Origin: Evansella caseinilytica
GTDB taxonomy: Bacteria; Bacillota; Bacilli; Bacillales; Salisediminibacteriaceae
NCBI RefSeq assembly: GCF_900107275.1
Contig: NZ_FNPI01000006.1
Span: forward strand, 124,001 to 188,000
Direction: 5' to 3'
Length of the DNA: 64,000 nt
Below are positions 17,266 through 25,371 of this stretch, one piece after another. The stretch's first letter is position 1. Each line of letters begins with the position of its first letter. A program made the translations under genes and the position numbers. Under the pieces are notes generated by a model, which was not told the DNA's origin, did not search any database, and saw only the letters and a program-made list of their open reading frames with translations.

Positions 17266-17627
17266 TGGTGGCGTCTCAAAAGGGTGTTTTTTTTCCTTTT
17301 GAGACACCACCGAAGCAATGAGCCACACTTCACCGAGAAGCTACGAACTGTCTCATTGTGTCATCGCGCGCGATGACACTTGGATCGACACCAGTGTAAT
17401 ACTAGCAGAGGAAGAGACAATGAGCGAAGCCGCTGCATCTTTTCAAAAGCCCGATAGGAGTGGTTTTTGCCTATCGGGCGTGCAGCGACGAGCAAAGCTA
17501 CGATGCCTTTCCCATCGAGTTGTCTCGACGGATAGTCATCGAAGCTGTGCTTGCAGAGGAAGAGACAAGCACGGAGCCATTGCCCTGATATTTTTTTCAA
17601 TCGTTTTGCCTTTTGACATAGTCCCTC
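17266..17627. repeat. Modular family B repeat, copy B1 (full length)
   Basis: About 360 bp. It opens with a strong hairpin (GGCGTCTCAAAAGG / CCTTTTGAGACACC) that also serves as arsC terminator. Two related modules follow: the first contains the palindrome CATCGCGCGCGATG and GCAGAGGAAGAGACAATGAG; the second contains GAGTTGTCTC and GTGCTTG-CAGAGGAAGAGA-CAAGCAC, a 7-bp stem with a 12-base loop. It ends near GCCTTTTGACATAGTCCC. Opposite orientation to copies at 20952, 56332 and 61519. No gene lies in 17264-17707. Confidence 0.85.
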
Positions 17628-17707
17628 TTCTTTAACATGATGATGGTGGCAACGCCTCGCCGGTCCGCACTTTACATCGATTGCCGCAAACAGTGAAGCG
17701 CGCTGCT

Positions 17708-18271
17708 TCATCCCCATTTGCTATGTTCAAACGGCTGAAATTGGTCCAGCCGTTCAAGCAGTGTCTCGACATTGTCTTCCACAATCAGGTGATCCAGCAT
17801 GGACTGCTTTAAGAAGCCTTCCGCGATCATATGCTTCAGCATTTCCCTGAACGGGTCATAAAAGCCGTTAACATTATAAATGCCGATCGCTTTCTGGTGA
17901 TAACCGATTTGCTGCCATGTAATAATTTCCGCCAATTCTTCGAGAGTACCGATTCCTCCAGGCAAAGCAACAAATGCTTCCGCCAGTTCATACATTTTAT
18001 TTTTCCGCTCATGCATTGTATCAACGATATGTAATTGGCTTAATTCGATATGTTCCACCTGATCATAGATTTTTTTCGGAATGATTCCGGTCGCTGTGCC
18101 GCCATGGGCCAGCACAGCCTGCGATAATGCCCCCATCAGACCGGCATTGCCGCCCCCGTAAATAAGCTCGATTTGCTTTTCTCCCAGGATCTTGCCGAAC
18201 TTTAAAATTTCATCCTTGTAGCTGGGATGTTGTCCAAAGCTGGACCCGCAAAACACACACAATTTTTTCAT
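17708..18271 (-). CDS. LOG family nucleotide phosphoribohydrolase
   Basis: 187 residues with the LOG/lysine-decarboxylase-like signature: GGGNAGLMGA near residue 40 and PGGIGTLEELAEIITWQQ near residue 98, the nucleotide-binding loop and the catalytic Arg/Glu region. LOG enzymes release the base from cytokinin-type or ordinary nucleoside monophosphates; the bacterial role is likely nucleotide salvage or detoxification. It resembles B. subtilis YvdD. Transcribed leftwards toward repeat B1. The upstream gap 18272-18669 holds a lone TGTTCAAAAAGTCCGG, the left end of a family A repeat, at 18413. Confidence 0.85.
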   Translation of the reverse strand: MKKLCVFCGSSFGQHPSYKDEILKFGKILGEKQIELIYGGGNAGLMGALSQAVLAHGGTATGIIPKKIYDQVEHIELSQLHIVDTMHERKNKMYELAEAFVALPGGIGTLEELAEIITWQQIGYHQKAIGIYNVNGFYDPFREMLKHMIAEGFLKQSMLDHLIVEDNVETLLERLDQFQPFEHSKWG

Positions 18272-18669
18272 CTGTTATCTTCCCCCATTACAGATTTATC
18301 TTTGATTAAACCACTTGTCCGTAAATTGTACCATGATATCGTATCACTGATTTCATAAAAATAAAATACAATTCAGAACATGCTGGGAAAGGACGGTTTA
18401 CATAAGGCAATGTTCAAAAAGTCCGGTTTATCTTCTTACATGTGGAGATTCTTTTTTATGATGTTGGATTCATTGCGTCACGCCCCTTCAAGTTAAGTAA
18501 GTAGAATATCCCCCGATACTCAACCAATCATGGAGAAGAAAATTCGGGAAAAATAACAGGTTTTTTTTAGAGTTTTACTCCATTTTTTCTCCACTTTCTT
18601 TGTACTTTTAGAATTCCGATATAGATTACGATGAAGATGTTCAAAAAACAAAGAGAAGGGATGATGAGG

Positions 18670-20934
18670 ATGGATCCAATGGTGTTAGCGGTTCAGCAAT
18701 GGGTAAATCAGACATATCGACATGTAAATGGGTATCAAGTAATTGAAGAAAACGGAAAAACCGGGTGGTCAACGGTGTATGCTTTAACAAGAGCATTGCA
18801 GCATGAGTTGGGGATAACGGCATTAGCTGATAATTTTGGGCCAACCACAAGTGCGAAGTATAAGGAATTTGGTGAAATGGAGTTAGGAAAAGTACCTTCC
18901 ACTGCACAGGGAGAAAATATTGTTACGATCTTGCAAGGAGCTTGCTACTGCAAGGGATACAATCCAGGAGCAATGAATGGTGTGTTTTCTGAACAAACAA
19001 AACAAGCGGTGATCAATCTTCAGACGGATACAGGATTGCCAGTAAGGGACGGAAAGGTTTACGACTACATTTTCAAAGCCTTTCTCACAATGGACGCCTA
19101 TAAACTTACTTTTGGAGGAGATCCAGTAATACGAACCATTCAACAGGATTTAAACAATAAATATTACACAACTTCCGGTGTGCAGCCTTGTGATGGGCAC
19201 TACCAACGGGGGACTAATCGAGCATTAGTTTACGGACTTCAAACAGAGATCGGTATTCCCGCAGCTTCCCAAACTGGTTCTGTTGGTCCCGCTACGAGAG
19301 CCGGACTCCCGACACTAAGCGTTGGAAGCTCTGGACAATTTGTTAAACTATTTCAATATGCGTTAAAATTCAATGAACGAAATGTAACTTCCTTTAATGG
19401 TGTGTACAATGAAGCATTGAAAAACATTGTCATTGATTTTCAACGTTTCACTATGTTGGATGCAGATGGAATTGCAGGAAGACAAACTTGGTTATCCGCA
19501 TTGATAAGTACAGGAGACCCAGACCGTAGAGGTACGGCTTGTGATGGGATTACTCAAGTCACTCCGGCAAGAGCCCATGCTTTGAAATCTGCTGGTTATC
19601 AACTTATTGGTAGATATTTAACAAATTATAGTGCCGGAACATTGAATAAGAAAATTCAACCTGGTGAATTGCAAACAATATTTAACGCTGGATTAAAAGT
19701 ATTCCCAATTTATCAAACAACAGGAAATTTTGCGTCGTATTTCAATGCTAGTCAAGGGAAAAGTGATGCACTGGCAGCGTATGCTGCTGCTCGAAAATAC
19801 GGATTTAATAAAGGAACAACCATTTATTTTGCCGTAGATTTTGATGCTTTAGGTGATGAGATTATAAATTTGATTGTGCCATATTTCAGAGCTGTAAAAG
19901 GAACTTTCGCTACTTATGGAGACTATTACAATGTAGGTGTCTATGGTCCAAGGAATGTTTGCATTCAAGTTTCTAACAGTGGCTACGCTAAATATAGTTT
20001 TGTTAGTGGTATGTCGACAGGCTATAGTGCCAATTTAGGTTATCCACTGCCAAACAACTGGGCATTTGATCAAATATCAACCATTTGGGTTGGTTCCGGA
20101 GATGGTAGAATTAATATTGACAACAACATTAATTCAGGTAGAGATAATGGCTCATCTTCTGTTAATCCACATAATGGAGTTTTAGAAACACCTTTAGATT
20201 CAAGTTATACAAACAATGTAAAATCAGAATTTACTACTCTACTTAACGATATAATGAGTTCAGGACAAAAAGCAAAGGCTTTGAGGGGGAGAGAAGCGGC
20301 TGTTCAAATTGTATTGGATAACGATTCCTTAATAACAGAACTGAGCCATAAATATAACATTAAGAAAGCATTTATCCAGACCGCTTTAGGATGGGAAGCT
20401 GCCCTTGAAGGATGGCTGGATGACATACCGAAAGATACAGTCGTCATTGCAACATATCATTACTTCGAAGCGTTGGAAGCATGGGAGAATGCGCCTATTA
20501 AGGGTGAGCCCCCAACTCCACCAATTCTAATGGCCGAAGATAGTAGTACAGGTCCAGCACAGATATTTGCTTCTACGGCTATTAAAGCTAATAATTGGGC
20601 AGTTAATAATGGCATTATATCAGGAAGAACATATGATCTTAACAAATGGAAAGATGTATGGGAGGTATGGAGAAATTTACATCATGACCTATCATATAAC
20701 ATTACCATGTGTGCTTTAGTTTTGATGTGGGGAGCTCAATCTAACTCCAATGAATATGAAACGCTAAATTATCCAGCAAATATGATGAATTATACAGAGA
20801 ACCAAATAAAAAGAACAATTGGTCGCTATAATGGTCCCCAACGAGAAGGTAATGAAGCTGCCATTGAGTATGGAAATAGAAACTATCAAATCTATCAACT
20901 CTTTGAACATTATAACAGTTTAAGCAGGCAGTAA
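18670..20934 (+). CDS. Multi-domain peptidoglycan-binding hydrolase without signal peptide
   Basis: 754 residues from ATG 18670 (RBS AAGGG; in-frame ATGs exist at 18631 and 18661). Three or four peptidoglycan-binding-like helical repeats span about residues 1-285. A DUF1906 glycoside-hydrolase-like TIM barrel follows, about 290-510 (LIGRYLTNY, TIYFAVDFDA, WAFDQI). A C-terminal domain (about 520-754) looks lysozyme/lytic-transglycosylase-like: a possible catalytic Glu in TALGWEAALEG, then EDSSTGPAQIFAS and IGRYNGP. There is no Sec signal, so release by lysis or another route is implied. Base composition is more AT-rich than neighbours. It may be a wall-acting effector or a lytic enzyme; the C-terminal fold assignment is by pattern only. 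Confidence 0.7.
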   Translation: MDPMVLAVQQWVNQTYRHVNGYQVIEENGKTGWSTVYALTRALQHELGITALADNFGPTTSAKYKEFGEMELGKVPSTAQGENIVTILQGACYCKGYNPGAMNGVFSEQTKQAVINLQTDTGLPVRDGKVYDYIFKAFLTMDAYKLTFGGDPVIRTIQQDLNNKYYTTSGVQPCDGHYQRGTNRALVYGLQTEIGIPAASQTGSVGPATRAGLPTLSVGSSGQFVKLFQYALKFNERNVTSFNGVYNEALKNIVIDFQRFTMLDADGIAGRQTWLSALISTGDPDRRGTACDGITQVTPARAHALKSAGYQLIGRYLTNYSAGTLNKKIQPGELQTIFNAGLKVFPIYQTTGNFASYFNASQGKSDALAAYAAARKYGFNKGTTIYFAVDFDALGDEIINLIVPYFRAVKGTFATYGDYYNVGVYGPRNVCIQVSNSGYAKYSFVSGMSTGYSANLGYPLPNNWAFDQISTIWVGSGDGRINIDNNINSGRDNGSSSVNPHNGVLETPLDSSYTNNVKSEFTTLLNDIMSSGQKAKALRGREAAVQIVLDNDSLITELSHKYNIKKAFIQTALGWEAALEGWLDDIPKDTVVIATYHYFEALEAWENAPIKGEPPTPPILMAEDSSTGPAQIFASTAIKANNWAVNNGIISGRTYDLNKWKDVWEVWRNLHHDLSYNITMCALVLMWGAQSNSNEYETLNYPANMMNYTENQIKRTIGRYNGPQREGNEAAIEYGNRNYQIYQLFEHYNSLSRQ

Positions 20935-20951
20935 TAAAAATATGGTTAGAA

Positions 20952-21207
20952 GGGGCTGTGTCAAAAGCCAAAACTATTAAAAAATATCAAGGCAATGGCG
21001 CCGTGCTTGTCTCTTCCTCTGCAAGCACAGCTTCGATGACTATCCGTCGAGACAACTCGATGTGAAAGGCATAGTAGCTTTGCTCGTCGCTGCACGCTCG
21101 ATAGGAAAAAACCACTCCTATCGGGCTTTTAAAAAGATGCAGCGGCTTCGCTCATTGCTTCGGGTGTGTCTCAAAAGGGAAAAAAAACCCTTTTGAGACA
21201 CACCCCC
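20952..21207. repeat. Modular family B repeat, copy B2
   Basis: About 255 bp running from GGGGCTGTGTCAAAAGCC to a strong GTGTCTCAAAAGGG / CCCTTTTGAGACAC hairpin. It has the second module of copy B1 inverted, including GTGCTTGTCTCTTCCTCTGC and CGTCGAGACAACTCG, but lacks the first CATCGCGCGCGATG module. It sits 15 bases after the stop of the hydrolase gene and before the convergent membrane-protein gene, so its end hairpins could terminate both. Confidence 0.85.
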
Positions 21208-21213
21208 TTCTTT

Positions 21214-21549
21214 TTAGAAAATATGCACCTTGTAATAGATAAATGAAACAAAGCCAAACCCCAAAAAGAAAATGATAAAAAGGTAATACTTGTATTTTTT
21301 GGTAAGCAATCTTTTATATAAAAAGACATTAGTTAATATTAAAATCGGAAAATAAATTAGACTTGTCATAAATGTAAAAACCAATGCTCCTACAAGAAAG
21401 TTCGGCTCTAATGTAGGGTCTATAACCCATCCAAATACCTCTTCTAGTGCGTAGAGAACAGAAATATACATAAATCCACTAGGTACAACAAAAGCTATAC
21501 CTAATACATAGTTAATTATCCCACTTATTGCCCAATAGATATATTTCAA
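21214..21549 (-). CDS. Small four-helix membrane protein, paralogue 1
   Basis: 111 residues with about four hydrophobic segments and a DPTLE motif at about residue 46, ending YYKVHIF. It starts with TTG (21549) behind AGAGGTG. The protein at 21868 is a clear paralogue with the same length, start codon, DPTLE motif and YYK(V/I)(H/Y)IF end. Function unknown. Because the pair lies convergently next to a lysozyme-like hydrolase, an immunity role is possible, but nothing in the sequence proves it. Confidence 0.65.
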   Translation of the reverse strand: MKYIYWAISGIINYVLGIAFVVPSGFMYISVLYALEEVFGWVIDPTLEPNFLVGALVFTFMTSLIYFPILILTNVFLYKRLLTKKYKYYLFIIFFLGFGFVSFIYYKVHIF

Positions 21550-21647
21550 ATTTTTTCACCTCTTTTTTTAGATTCATTGACTTTATATCTAAATACTCCT
21601 CGTACTGCAACCAATACAACTTAAAAAATGACGCTTAAATCAAAAAA

Positions 21648-21900
21648 GGATACCATCTGATAAATTAAAGTAACCACACAATAACTTTTCGAAGGTATCC
21701 TTATGCTTAAAACTTTTTGCATGAATCAAATCATTTTGAGGAAAACGATTGAAAAATACAGTGCAAATGAAAGATGTTTCCTGAAATATGGTTGTTTTTT
21801 GCTTTCCCCCCCCTTCACGCCATTCGAGAAGGGAGGCAAAAGTAAAAAAGTTTACGGTAAAAGCTTTCTAGAAAATATATATCTTGTAATAGAAATATGA
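21648..21900 (+). pseudogene. Possible IS1182-like transposase 5' remnant
   Basis: An inverted repeat GGATACC / GGTATCC (21648-21654 and 21694-21700) is followed by ATG 21703 and a frame that begins MLKTFCMNQIIL, resembling the N-terminus of IS1182-type transposases (M-F/L-K-x-x-x-M-N-Q-V-V-L). Similarity fades after about 20 residues, so only the 5' end would remain. It sits between the two paralogous membrane-protein genes. The resemblance is from memory of the family and short. Confidence 0.3.
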
Positions 21901-22206
21901 AACAGCACCCAACACCCATAGTGAAATCCCGTAAAAACAATAAAATAATTTTTCCGTACCTGATCTTTTAAATAATTGAATATTTACCAATATCAAAATA
22001 AGAAATGATACAAAACCAACAGTAATTGCTATAATCAATATCCCAAGGGCAGCGTCCTTTTCTAACGTTGGATCGTAACTATAACCAGTAATAAATTCTA
22101 TAATATACATAATCGACATAATAATAAACATACCTGGTATATTAGCCATTATCATTCCAGATACAAAGTTAAAAATGCCACTCACTGTCAAATAGATGTA
22201 TTTCAA
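21868..22206 (-). CDS. Small four-helix membrane protein, paralogue 2
   Basis: 112 residues with about four hydrophobic segments, DPTLE at about residue 47 and a YYKIYIF end. By alignment with the paralogue at 21214 the start is TTG 22206, behind AAAGGGGTG; an ATG 24 bases upstream would add eight residues over the ribosome binding site. The two genes differ enough to be an old duplication. Function unknown; see paralogue 1. Confidence 0.65.
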   Translation of the reverse strand: MKYIYLTVSGIFNFVSGMIMANIPGMFIIMSIMYIIEFITGYSYDPTLEKDAALGILIIAITVGFVSFLILILVNIQLFKRSGTEKLFYCFYGISLWVLGAVSYFYYKIYIF

Positions 22207-22358
22207 GAAGCCCACCCCTTTATTGAGCACTTAATATTATATCCTTCATGTTTTAAATACTTCCCTAAAATTAGTATACATCAATAATAGAAATTTTGAT
22301 GTAGTCGTCTCTAAATGTAATCGGGCAACCAGATGAGCAATAAACCTTTCAAAAGTAA

Positions 22359-22553
22359 AGGAAATTTAATTCTTCAAAAACTGAAATAGAGAATGGTGCT
22401 AAGAAGATAATGACGGGGAATACCCCTGAAATATTAGCTGCACGCACTGCACTCAGAGGTAATCACAACGTACCTTTTTATAGTGACGAAGAAGGAAATT
22501 TAATTGGTAAAGCGTTTGCAGATAAAATTAGAAATTTAGCTTCTAAAGAATAA
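22359..22553 (+). pseudogene. C-terminal remnant of an unidentified gene
   Basis: An open frame of about 64 codons with no start codon near a ribosome binding site, entered after an in-frame TAA at 22356 and ending at TAA 22551-22553. It reads like real protein (GNTPEILAARTALRGNHNV, then FYSDEEGNLIGKAFADKI). Codon use and composition are protein-like, so this is likely the decayed 3' end of a gene. The family is not recognised. Its position beside the hydrolase and membrane proteins is compatible with a displaced toxin module. Confidence 0.4.
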
Positions 22554-22580
22554 AAAAAGAGAGGGTGTCAAAAAAACCTC

Positions 22581-23018
22581 TTAGTTTTTAACAACTTTGA
22601 ATGATTTCTCAAAACCATTCCTGCTTTTCTTAAATGAAACTTCATACTCTTGAAGTATGCTAATCACTGCTTCTTCATCACTTTTCCAACTAACCTGGAC
22701 CTCATAATCCAGTAGAGATGCACCTTCGTGAATAGGCACTTTAATGGAATTACCACTACTTTCCAAAATCAATGTGCTTCCTCGATGTAAGAATCCTCCA
22801 CCCTTTTGGATAACCGTTATTTTTTCTAGATTATTAGGTGATGCACTTTCAGTAATGAACTGTTCTTGGTTTATACTAGAAATAAAAACAACCACAATAA
22901 AGGCAATTGGAATTAAAAATACAAGTAAGATTGACAACAAGCAACCTAAAACTGATCTTCTATAGGTGTCTTTTTTTACATTGTCAAAGTTGTGACGTTC
23001 TTCTTCATCACTACTCAT
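22581..23018 (-). CDS. Membrane-anchored DUF5412-like protein
   Basis: 145 residues: a polar N-terminus, one transmembrane helix at about 25-47, then an extracellular beta-rich domain (SPNNLEKITVIQKGGGF, VPIHEGASLLDYEVQVSW) that resembles DUF5412 proteins of Bacillus. Function unknown. RBS GGAAAGTGGG precedes the ATG. It converges on the remnant at 22359. The 490-base stretch upstream (23019-23508) is AT-rich and shows only the promoter described for the next gene. Confidence 0.6.
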   Translation of the reverse strand: MSSDEEERHNFDNVKKDTYRRSVLGCLLSILLVFLIPIAFIVVVFISSINQEQFITESASPNNLEKITVIQKGGGFLHRGSTLILESSGNSIKVPIHEGASLLDYEVQVSWKSDEEAVISILQEYEVSFKKSRNGFEKSFKVVKN

Positions 23019-23426
23019 TTATATCCCACTTTCCATTCATTTTTCACTAAAGTACTTCTTAGCCAATTTAGTTTTTTAGTATCCCATTACCGCTCCGAGG
23101 TCAGAGAGACTTCTATTGGAGTTTCATCTTCAAAGAATTTTAAATGCATATGTAATCCTATAATGTACATAGAAATACGAGGTAATAATTATTGTTGTCT
23201 TTATTAAGATACAAAACGTTCTTTAGTACCATATTTTTTTGCCTGTAAGTTCATTTTGGATTTTAGAGAAAAAAGTTCAAAAAATAACAGTGTTTTCTGT
23301 GGAGTACTAATGTTATATTAAGTCAGGAATTTTTTCTTAGTCAATCTGAGATCGGTTTGTATAGTGGAACAAAGAGCGTTTAACAATCCCATCATAGAAA
23401 TCAGAAAAATAATTCAGCACAAACAC

Positions 23427-23481
23427 TTGGAATTGCTGTGGAAATTTGCTATAATAGCAACATAAAAACGAACATTTGTTC
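23427..23481 (+). promoter_or_regulatory. Promoter with LexA-like SOS box
   Basis: TTGGAA (23427) and TATAAT (23450) with a 17-base spacer form a near-consensus sigma A promoter. CGAACATTTGTTC at 23469-23481 follows the B. subtilis LexA box pattern CGAAC-N4-GTTCG except for the last base, and lies where a bound repressor would block initiation. Confidence 0.6.
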
Positions 23482-23508
23482 TTGTTCGTGGGAAAGGGGA
23501 GAGATCTT

Positions 23509-23934
23509 GTGACGGCACTAGCAATGAGCAAAGAAGAAAGAAGGATTTACGTGAAAAATATCGAAAAACATCTCCGGCAATACAAAAGTTATAAAGTTGC
23601 AATAAAGAACCTCGAAAAACAGCTTTCTTTTTCCACAGCTCTCAAAGAAATTCCTGACAAACAAAGAGGTTTTCGTATTCAACATCCACTTCCAATGGAA
23701 AAAATAAAATTTGAAATTAGAGAATTAAAATTACTTACGGAATCGATTGATGAGGCTATCAAGGATTTGTCAGAAGTGCAAAAACAATATGTGGAGTGTC
23801 GATATTTCAATAACTGGACAATCAGTAAAACAGCTTTAGAGATCGGTTATAGCGATAAAGCGCTATTTCTTATCCGTAATCACATCATGGATCAACTGCT
23901 TATTCGTTTGGGAGGATTATCTTACATGGAATAG
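23509..23934 (+). CDS. Phage-type sigma-70 region 4-like regulator
   Basis: 141 residues from GTG 23509 (ATG 23524 is an alternative) with GAAAGGGGA upstream. The C-terminal 55 residues (VQKQYVECRYFNNWTISKTA, then GYSDKALFLIRN) fit a sigma region 4-type helix-turn-helix, as in ArpU-like regulators of phage late genes. The N-terminal part is a coiled coil. It lies behind a strong promoter with a LexA-like box, so DNA damage probably induces it. No phage structural genes follow, so it looks like a leftover of a prophage or conjugative element. Confidence 0.6.
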   Translation: MTALAMSKEERRIYVKNIEKHLRQYKSYKVAIKNLEKQLSFSTALKEIPDKQRGFRIQHPLPMEKIKFEIRELKLLTESIDEAIKDLSEVQKQYVECRYFNNWTISKTALEIGYSDKALFLIRNHIMDQLLIRLGGLSYME

Positions 23935-24009
23935 GTTTTAACGTTGAAATAAACCATATCCCCCGACTTTTAGTCACCGTCCACTTACAAAATGTTCTAA
24001 AAATGAGGA

Positions 24010-24039
24010 TTGATAGAAGATATGTATACCTGTTATAAT
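24010..24039 (+). promoter_or_regulatory. rap-phr promoter
   Basis: TTGATA (24010) and TATAAT (24034) with an 18-base spacer, 42 bases before the rap start codon. Confidence 0.65.
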
Positions 24040-24080
24040 AAAAGGAGGAAGTATCGGTAAATAAAAGGGAGGTGTTAACA

Positions 24081-25196
24081 ATGGTTGGGAAATTAGCTAG
24101 TAGTGAAGTGGCTAATCGCCTCAATGAATGGTACGACACGATTAAACGTCATGATATAGACGAAGCCACCAAACTAAAAAGCAACATTCAACAAGCCTTT
24201 GACGAGATGGAAGAGGACCAAAATGTCCTGTTGTACTATAACTTGATAGACTCGAGGTATAAACAAGTCCTGCAACAGTTTAAGGAATCGAAAAACATAT
24301 TAGTAGGTCTAAAAGAGCAGACCGAACAAACTGAAACAGACAGGCTTCTCCGATATTACTACTACTTTTTTAGCGGTTTATATGAATATTACACCCGGAA
24401 CTACATAAAAGCTATTCACTTCTATCGACAAGCTGAAACGTTTCTTTCCTACATCCCGGATGAAATTGAACATGCAGAATTCCACCTTCAGATTGCCAGT
24501 GCTTATTACGGGATCGATCAGCATTTCTTCTCATTAAGCCATGCAGAAAAAGCCCTTGAAATCTACACCAAGCATGACAACTACGTAAACCGCCAAATTT
24601 CCACTACAATGGCGATCGCAGCAAACCGGTTTGAGCTTAACCGTCACGAATCAGCTATTTCTTTGCACAACGAGGCAATAGAGTTGGCAGCGAAGAGTGG
24701 CCATGTGTTCCTTGAGATTGTAGGACGATACAACTTAGGAATCTGTTATGAATATCTAGGAGAGTTAGAACTAGCAAAAGAAAGTTTTGAAACGGTCCTT
24801 GATATCGAGTACCCCCGAGAACAAAAGAAAGACACATATTTGGAAATCAAATATATGTTGGCACGCACTTTGTTCAAAATGGATCAATTGGAAGAGGCAA
24901 AACAATGGTTTCATGCTGCCCAAGCCCTTGCTGAGGAGACAAACGAAGAGACTTATAAAACCAAGTTAGCGATCCTTCATTGCATCTATATAGAAACAAA
25001 TGATTCGCTACTGGACGAAGAACTGCAGACATTAAAATCAAGAAAACTGTGGCATGACGTTGTCGATTCAACAGCCAATGCAGCTAGATACTTCAAAAAG
25101 AAGGAAATGTACAAGCTGGCGACGAAGTACTTCAGTGAGGCTTTATTGGCAAAAGACAAAATCCCATCATTACATGAGGAGGTTGAGAGAACATGA
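24081..25196 (+). CDS. rap: Rap-family tetratricopeptide regulator
   Basis: 371 residues, the usual Rap length. The N-terminal three-helix bundle (about 1-75) starts ASSEVANRLNEWYDTIKRHD and the rest is made of six to seven tetratricopeptide repeats (about 95-365; e.g. YNLGICYEYLGELELAKESF). Rap proteins either dephosphorylate Spo0F or block response regulators such as ComA, and are inhibited by a matching Phr peptide bound in the repeat groove. The target cannot be read from the sequence. AGGGAGGTG precedes the ATG. The phr gene overlaps the stop (ATGA). rapI-phrI pairs on ICEBs1-type elements control excision, which suits the mobile surroundings here. Confidence 0.92.
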   Translation: MVGKLASSEVANRLNEWYDTIKRHDIDEATKLKSNIQQAFDEMEEDQNVLLYYNLIDSRYKQVLQQFKESKNILVGLKEQTEQTETDRLLRYYYYFFSGLYEYYTRNYIKAIHFYRQAETFLSYIPDEIEHAEFHLQIASAYYGIDQHFFSLSHAEKALEIYTKHDNYVNRQISTTMAIAANRFELNRHESAISLHNEAIELAAKSGHVFLEIVGRYNLGICYEYLGELELAKESFETVLDIEYPREQKKDTYLEIKYMLARTLFKMDQLEEAKQWFHAAQALAEETNEETYKTKLAILHCIYIETNDSLLDEELQTLKSRKLWHDVVDSTANAARYFKKKEMYKLATKYFSEALLAKDKIPSLHEEVERT

Positions 25197-25324
25197 AAAA
25201 AGCGTTCCTATCACTCATTGCGGCAAGTTTAATCTTTGGCTTTGTAAGTACTAAAGAGCTAAGTCAAAACAGCAGTTCAGAAGACGGATTTACGATTCAG
25301 CAGAAGCAGAACACCGGAGCTTAA
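25193..25324 (+). CDS. phr: Phr signalling peptide precursor
   Basis: 43-codon gene overlapping the rap stop by four bases (ATGA) with GAGGAGG upstream. The N-terminus is a secretion signal (MKKAFLSLIAASLIFGFVS), followed by a polar pro-region and the C-terminal FTIQQKQNTGA. The block QKQNT fits the known mature pentapeptide pattern x-(R/K)-x-x-T (ARNQT, SRNVT, ERGMT), with two trailing residues GA. After export and trimming the peptide would be re-imported by Opp and inhibit the adjacent Rap. The exact mature form is inferred. Confidence 0.88.
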   Translation: MKKAFLSLIAASLIFGFVSTKELSQNSSSEDGFTIQQKQNTGA

Positions 25325-25335
25325 TTTGCCACACG

Positions 25336-25371
25336 CCAAAGCCTCGTGATAATCACGGGGTGATTTTTTTC
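25336..25371 (+). terminator. Terminator of rap-phr
   Basis: CCTCGTGATAATCACGGGG stem (core CGTGAT/ATCACG) followed by GATTTTTTT. Confidence 0.75.

Noticed and set aside
17318-17635. Frames within repeat B1 (both strands)
   Set aside because: The same frames appear in other repeat copies only where the repeat sequence is shared, with different lengths and no start signals; they reflect the repeat, not genes.
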